Assembly: GCA_039414355.1 (NCBI GenBank)
Contig: JBCDJN010000006.1
Coordinates: 1 to 64,000 of the forward strand
Source of the DNA: JBCCQL01 sp039414355
Lineage (GTDB): Bacteria > Planctomycetota > Planctomycetia > Pirellulales > Lacipirellulaceae
Reading direction: 5' to 3'
DNA: 64,000 bases
Positions within the stretch are counted from its first letter, which is position 1; the number at the start of each line of letters is the position of its first letter. The notes beneath the pieces are model-generated. The model saw only the letters and a list, made by a program, of their open reading frames with translations, was not told where the DNA came from and ran no database searches. A program made the translations under genes and the position numbers. Positions 61,672 to 64,000 of this stretch are shown one piece after another.

Positions 61672-62805
61672 ATGTCGAAAGAACGCTTTCCAACGTTCCG
61701 CCGCTGGGCAACCGGCCAAGTATGGCTGAAGCGAATATCCGCGGCCTCCCCTCAGCGTCGATGGCACCTCACGCCCACGTGGCGGGCCGACACATGGGCG
61801 TCCCAGCAGCGGACACTGCTGAGAATGCTCCAACTGGCGGCGCGCGAAGGCTTACCGTATGGCTACCTTGTGGGTGAACTGGCGAACGACCAACAGTGGT
61901 CCTACGGCCGGCGGCTCTCGCGACTGTCGCGACGATTGAAGCAAGGGACGTCACTAGCCGACGCCGTTGAACAGACGCCCGGGGTCTTACCGACCCAGCA
62001 AGTTCTAGCGATTCGATTCGGGGTCGAATCGGGCACCCTCGCCCGTGTTCTGGACGAACTCGTGGAACGCCAAGACGCCGACTCCGTCGACGCCGAACAA
62101 CGGTTCCACAAACTCGGATCCTATCTGTTGGGCGTCGCCGTGCTAGGGAGCATCATCACCGCGATTGTTCTCTTCATCATCATGCCTCCGATGCGGCTGC
62201 TCATGCAAGAGTTCTATCTAGAACTGCCACCTGTATCGCAAGGTCTCATGGATCTCGGCAACTGGCTCGAAGATTACGCCTGGCTGCTTGCACTCGCCAT
62301 CGCTGCTATGTCCGCCTTCTTCCTCAGTGAGTCTGGGTGGCGATACTTCCACCGTGTTATCCTGCCACGCCTGTCGGGCTCCGCGGTTCGGCTCCGCGGC
62401 GCGGAGATCATGCACCTCCTGGCAATCTCATTGCAAGCCGGCAGACCGCTCACCGGCGCCATCTCCACACTCGCCAGGTATTACTACGACTCTGGAGTCC
62501 GGACGCAACTGCTGTTTGTCCGCAATGAGATCGAACAAGGCGCCGACCCGTGGCGATCCATGCAGCACACAGGTCTCATCTCGGAGGCGGAGGCTCAGCC
62601 GCTGCTCGTTGGCGCCGACCACGCATCGCAAAGCTGGACCCTCCGCAGACTTGCCGGTCTGCGACGCCAACGGGTCGCAACACGGCTTCGCCTCTGCGCC
62701 GACGTCCTTCACCCCATCGCAGTTCTCTCGCTCGGCGCCCTAGTTCTGGCGACCTGCCTCGCGGCTCTCGGCCCACTAATCCATCTAATCAGCTCACTTT
62801 CGTGA
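61672..62805 (+). CDS. GspF-like inner-membrane protein, third copy
   Basis: 377 residues and the best-conserved of the three. First F domain: LRMLQLAAREGLPYGYLV, LKQGTSLADAVEQTPGVLP, IRFGVESGTLARVLDELVE, then LFIIMPPMRLLMQEFYLELPPVSQGLMDLGN after the first helix (pieces at about 165-195). Second F domain: GAEIMHLLAISLQAGRPLTGAIS and VGADHASQSWTLRRLAGLR. The usual length and two-domain layout are kept. Acts as the inner-membrane platform of a type II/IV-like system. Confidence 0.85.
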   Translation: MSKERFPTFRRWATGQVWLKRISAASPQRRWHLTPTWRADTWASQQRTLLRMLQLAAREGLPYGYLVGELANDQQWSYGRRLSRLSRRLKQGTSLADAVEQTPGVLPTQQVLAIRFGVESGTLARVLDELVERQDADSVDAEQRFHKLGSYLLGVAVLGSIITAIVLFIIMPPMRLLMQEFYLELPPVSQGLMDLGNWLEDYAWLLALAIAAMSAFFLSESGWRYFHRVILPRLSGSAVRLRGAEIMHLLAISLQAGRPLTGAISTLARYYYDSGVRTQLLFVRNEIEQGADPWRSMQHTGLISEAEAQPLLVGADHASQSWTLRRLAGLRRQRVATRLRLCADVLHPIAVLSLGALVLATCLAALGPLIHLISSLS

Positions 62806-62816
62806 TTCTCAAGCGT

Positions 62817-63269
62817 ATGCCTACTGTGAAACCAAGAAAAGAAGCAAGAGCCGCCAGACCACGCAAGGCGTTCATGCTCACCGAAGTTGTCGTTGCCTCA
62901 ATCGTATTGGTAGCTGTCTTGTCGGTCCTGAGCCAGCTCACGGTTCGCAATGGCCGATTACAAGCACAAACCCGCGAGTACCACCTCGCTCTCGAGGAGC
63001 TCAGCAACGCGATCGCACGCCTAACCGCCCTCGAGCCACAGGCGCTCGATCGCGAACTACAAGACCTAACCTGCTCGCCAGCCACAGCGATCGCATTAAC
63101 TTCTCCCGAACTCTCGGCCGACGTGATCGACGACGCGCACGGCCGCCGGTTGACGCTAGCCCTGACCTGGGATCGCTCAGGGAAACGCGAACCCGTAACG
63201 CTCACCGCCTGGCTGCCCACAAAGGAACCCTCCTACGAAGAGGCTCAAGGAGGCAACAGGCAGCCATGA
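62817..63269 (+). CDS. Minor pseudopilin-like protein
   Basis: 150 residues with a basic leader (KPRKEARAARPRKA) and a prepilin-like cut site before FMLTEVVVASIVLVAVLSVLSQL, including Glu at +5. Short globular part after about residue 45. The GTG at 62802, which would overlap the GspF-like stop (GTGA), is an alternative start. Its stop overlaps the next gene by four bases. Likely a GspI/PilV-type minor pseudopilin. Confidence 0.8.
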   Translation: MPTVKPRKEARAARPRKAFMLTEVVVASIVLVAVLSVLSQLTVRNGRLQAQTREYHLALEELSNAIARLTALEPQALDRELQDLTCSPATAIALTSPELSADVIDDAHGRRLTLALTWDRSGKREPVTLTAWLPTKEPSYEEAQGGNRQP

Positions 63270-63769
63270 ATCGTCACCGAGCGTTCTCGCTTGTCGAGCT
63301 ACTCGTCGCAATGAGTGCCACCACGGTGCTGCTCGCGGTATCCGTTGACATGGTTCATCGTGCCATGCGTGTTCACTCCACGACACGCGAGAGAGGGCAG
63401 TTTCAAGCAGAAGCTCTTCGGCTGTCGCGTCAGTTACGCGCGGATGCTTGGTTAGCCGTATCTGCTAAATCCATTGCCGGAGAACTATCCATGCAACTCC
63501 GAGACCATGCAGGCGAAGTCAAGGTTGTCTATGCACACGAGCCGGCAAGGGGCATCGTCCGGCGTGAGTCTACCAACAGCCTCGGAAGTGTCCGAACGGA
63601 GCAATACAGCTTGCCCGGGACCGTCTTCACGACGTCGGTACGCGATGGTGATGGCATAGTCGAGCTTGTCATCGAGAGCGTCAACGATGTGATGCGCCGC
63701 CATCGGCGGAATGTTCTGCAGGTTACAACAAGAGTGGGCGGTCGCGTGACCCGGACGCCTGGAGCGTGA
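63266..63769 (+). CDS. Minor pseudopilin (GspJ/PilW-like)
   Basis: 167 residues beginning MNRHRAFSLVELLVAMSATTVLLAVSV, a clear prepilin peptidase site (after Ala6, Phe+1, Glu+5), followed by a helix and a beta-rich globular part. Coupled to the previous gene through an ATGA overlap. Confidence 0.85.
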   Translation: MNRHRAFSLVELLVAMSATTVLLAVSVDMVHRAMRVHSTTRERGQFQAEALRLSRQLRADAWLAVSAKSIAGELSMQLRDHAGEVKVVYAHEPARGIVRRESTNSLGSVRTEQYSLPGTVFTTSVRDGDGIVELVIESVNDVMRRHRRNVLQVTTRVGGRVTRTPGA

Positions 63770-63770
63770 C

Positions 63771-64000
63771 ATGAAGAACACACCATCCCACACTAACCGC
63801 CACGCATTCCACCGCAGCGACCGCAAGTCGGGGGTCGCGTTGGTGTGCGTAATCGTCTGCCTGTCGATAGCAACCACAATGGCCGCCGCCTCGACTTCGG
63901 CGATTCTCAAACAACGGCGATCTCTGAAGAAAGAGCGACAACTTCGGCAGGTCGAGTTGCTACTCGACGCGGGTCTTCAGCGAGCGTCCGCGCAGCTGCT
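63771..64000 (+). CDS. Start of a PilX/GspK-like pseudopilin, cut by the window
   Basis: Begins at ATG 63771, one base after the previous stop, and stays open to the end of the window (76 codons). Basic leader (SHTNRHAFHRSDRKSG) then VALVCVIVCLSIATTMAAAS and ILKQRRSLKKERQLRQVE. Resembles GspK/PilX proteins, in which the usual Glu+5 is often missing. The rest of the gene is outside the window. Confidence 0.7.
   Translation, partial: MKNTPSHTNRHAFHRSDRKSGVALVCVIVCLSIATTMAAASTSAILKQRRSLKKERQLRQVELLLDAGLQRASAQL

Overview
The window looks like a chromosome segment of a planctomycete, probably of the order Pirellulales. The call rests on high-GC DNA, two intact and one broken DUF1559 pseudopilin-like proteins (GFTLVELLVV start, H-X9-DG end), many PEP-CTERM surface proteins with planctomycete-style dockerin repeats, three arylsulfatases, several Gfo/Idh/MocA oxidoreductases, DUF1080 proteins, and ECF sigma factors paired with FecR-like proteins. 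No rRNA, tRNA, CRISPR array or transposase was found.

Layout. 1-5.4 kb (+): an operon of Gfo/Idh/MocA oxidoreductases, a DUF1080 (3-keto-glycoside hydrolase type) protein and a HEAT-repeat protein. 5.4-19.2 kb (-): an ECF sigma/FecR pair, a sulfatase, a giant beta-strand-repeat PEP-CTERM protein, then DUF1559, a lipoprotein and a BNR_4 (ulvan-lyase-like) PEP-CTERM protein. 19.7-25.5 kb (+): a DUF1080-GH78 alpha-L-rhamnosidase fusion followed by a second BNR_4 lyase-like protein. 25.5-30.8 kb (-): a sulfatase, a LarA/DUF2088 protein and a second ECF sigma/FecR pair. 31.1-39.5 kb (+): a surface-protein operon. Five copies of one roughly 200-residue module occur here in three PEP-CTERM proteins, around a second DUF1559/lipoprotein pair, with a beta-helix protein and a GH43-like propeller. 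Read together, 5.4-39.5 kb is best explained as a locus for taking apart a sulfated, rhamnose-containing algal polysaccharide such as ulvan. The substrate is inference.

39.6-51.7 kb (+): a metal-homeostasis island. It has a Fur-family regulator with TTGCA/TGCAA palindromes on both sides of it, a frameshifted pseudopilin gene, two PEP-CTERM proteins, a MerC-like protein, a Cys/His-rich membrane protein and two PF03773-type permeases. Between the permeases sits a translationally coupled DUF58 / transglutaminase-like / MoxR set whose transglutaminase lacks its catalytic cysteine. A His-rich lipoprotein precedes the second permease.

51.8-58.2 kb: an SDR dehydrogenase, an FGE-like protein without the catalytic cysteine coupled to a Tat-exported Gfo/Idh/MocA protein, a PhoD-like phosphatase and an iduronate-sulfatase-like enzyme. 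58.5-64 kb (+): an ECF sigma factor with a small membrane protein, then a type II secretion/pseudopilus operon with three GspF-like and at least three pseudopilin-like genes, cut by the window end.

Translational coupling through 4-base ATGA/GTGA overlaps recurs throughout and was used, with Shine-Dalgarno sequences, to choose starts.
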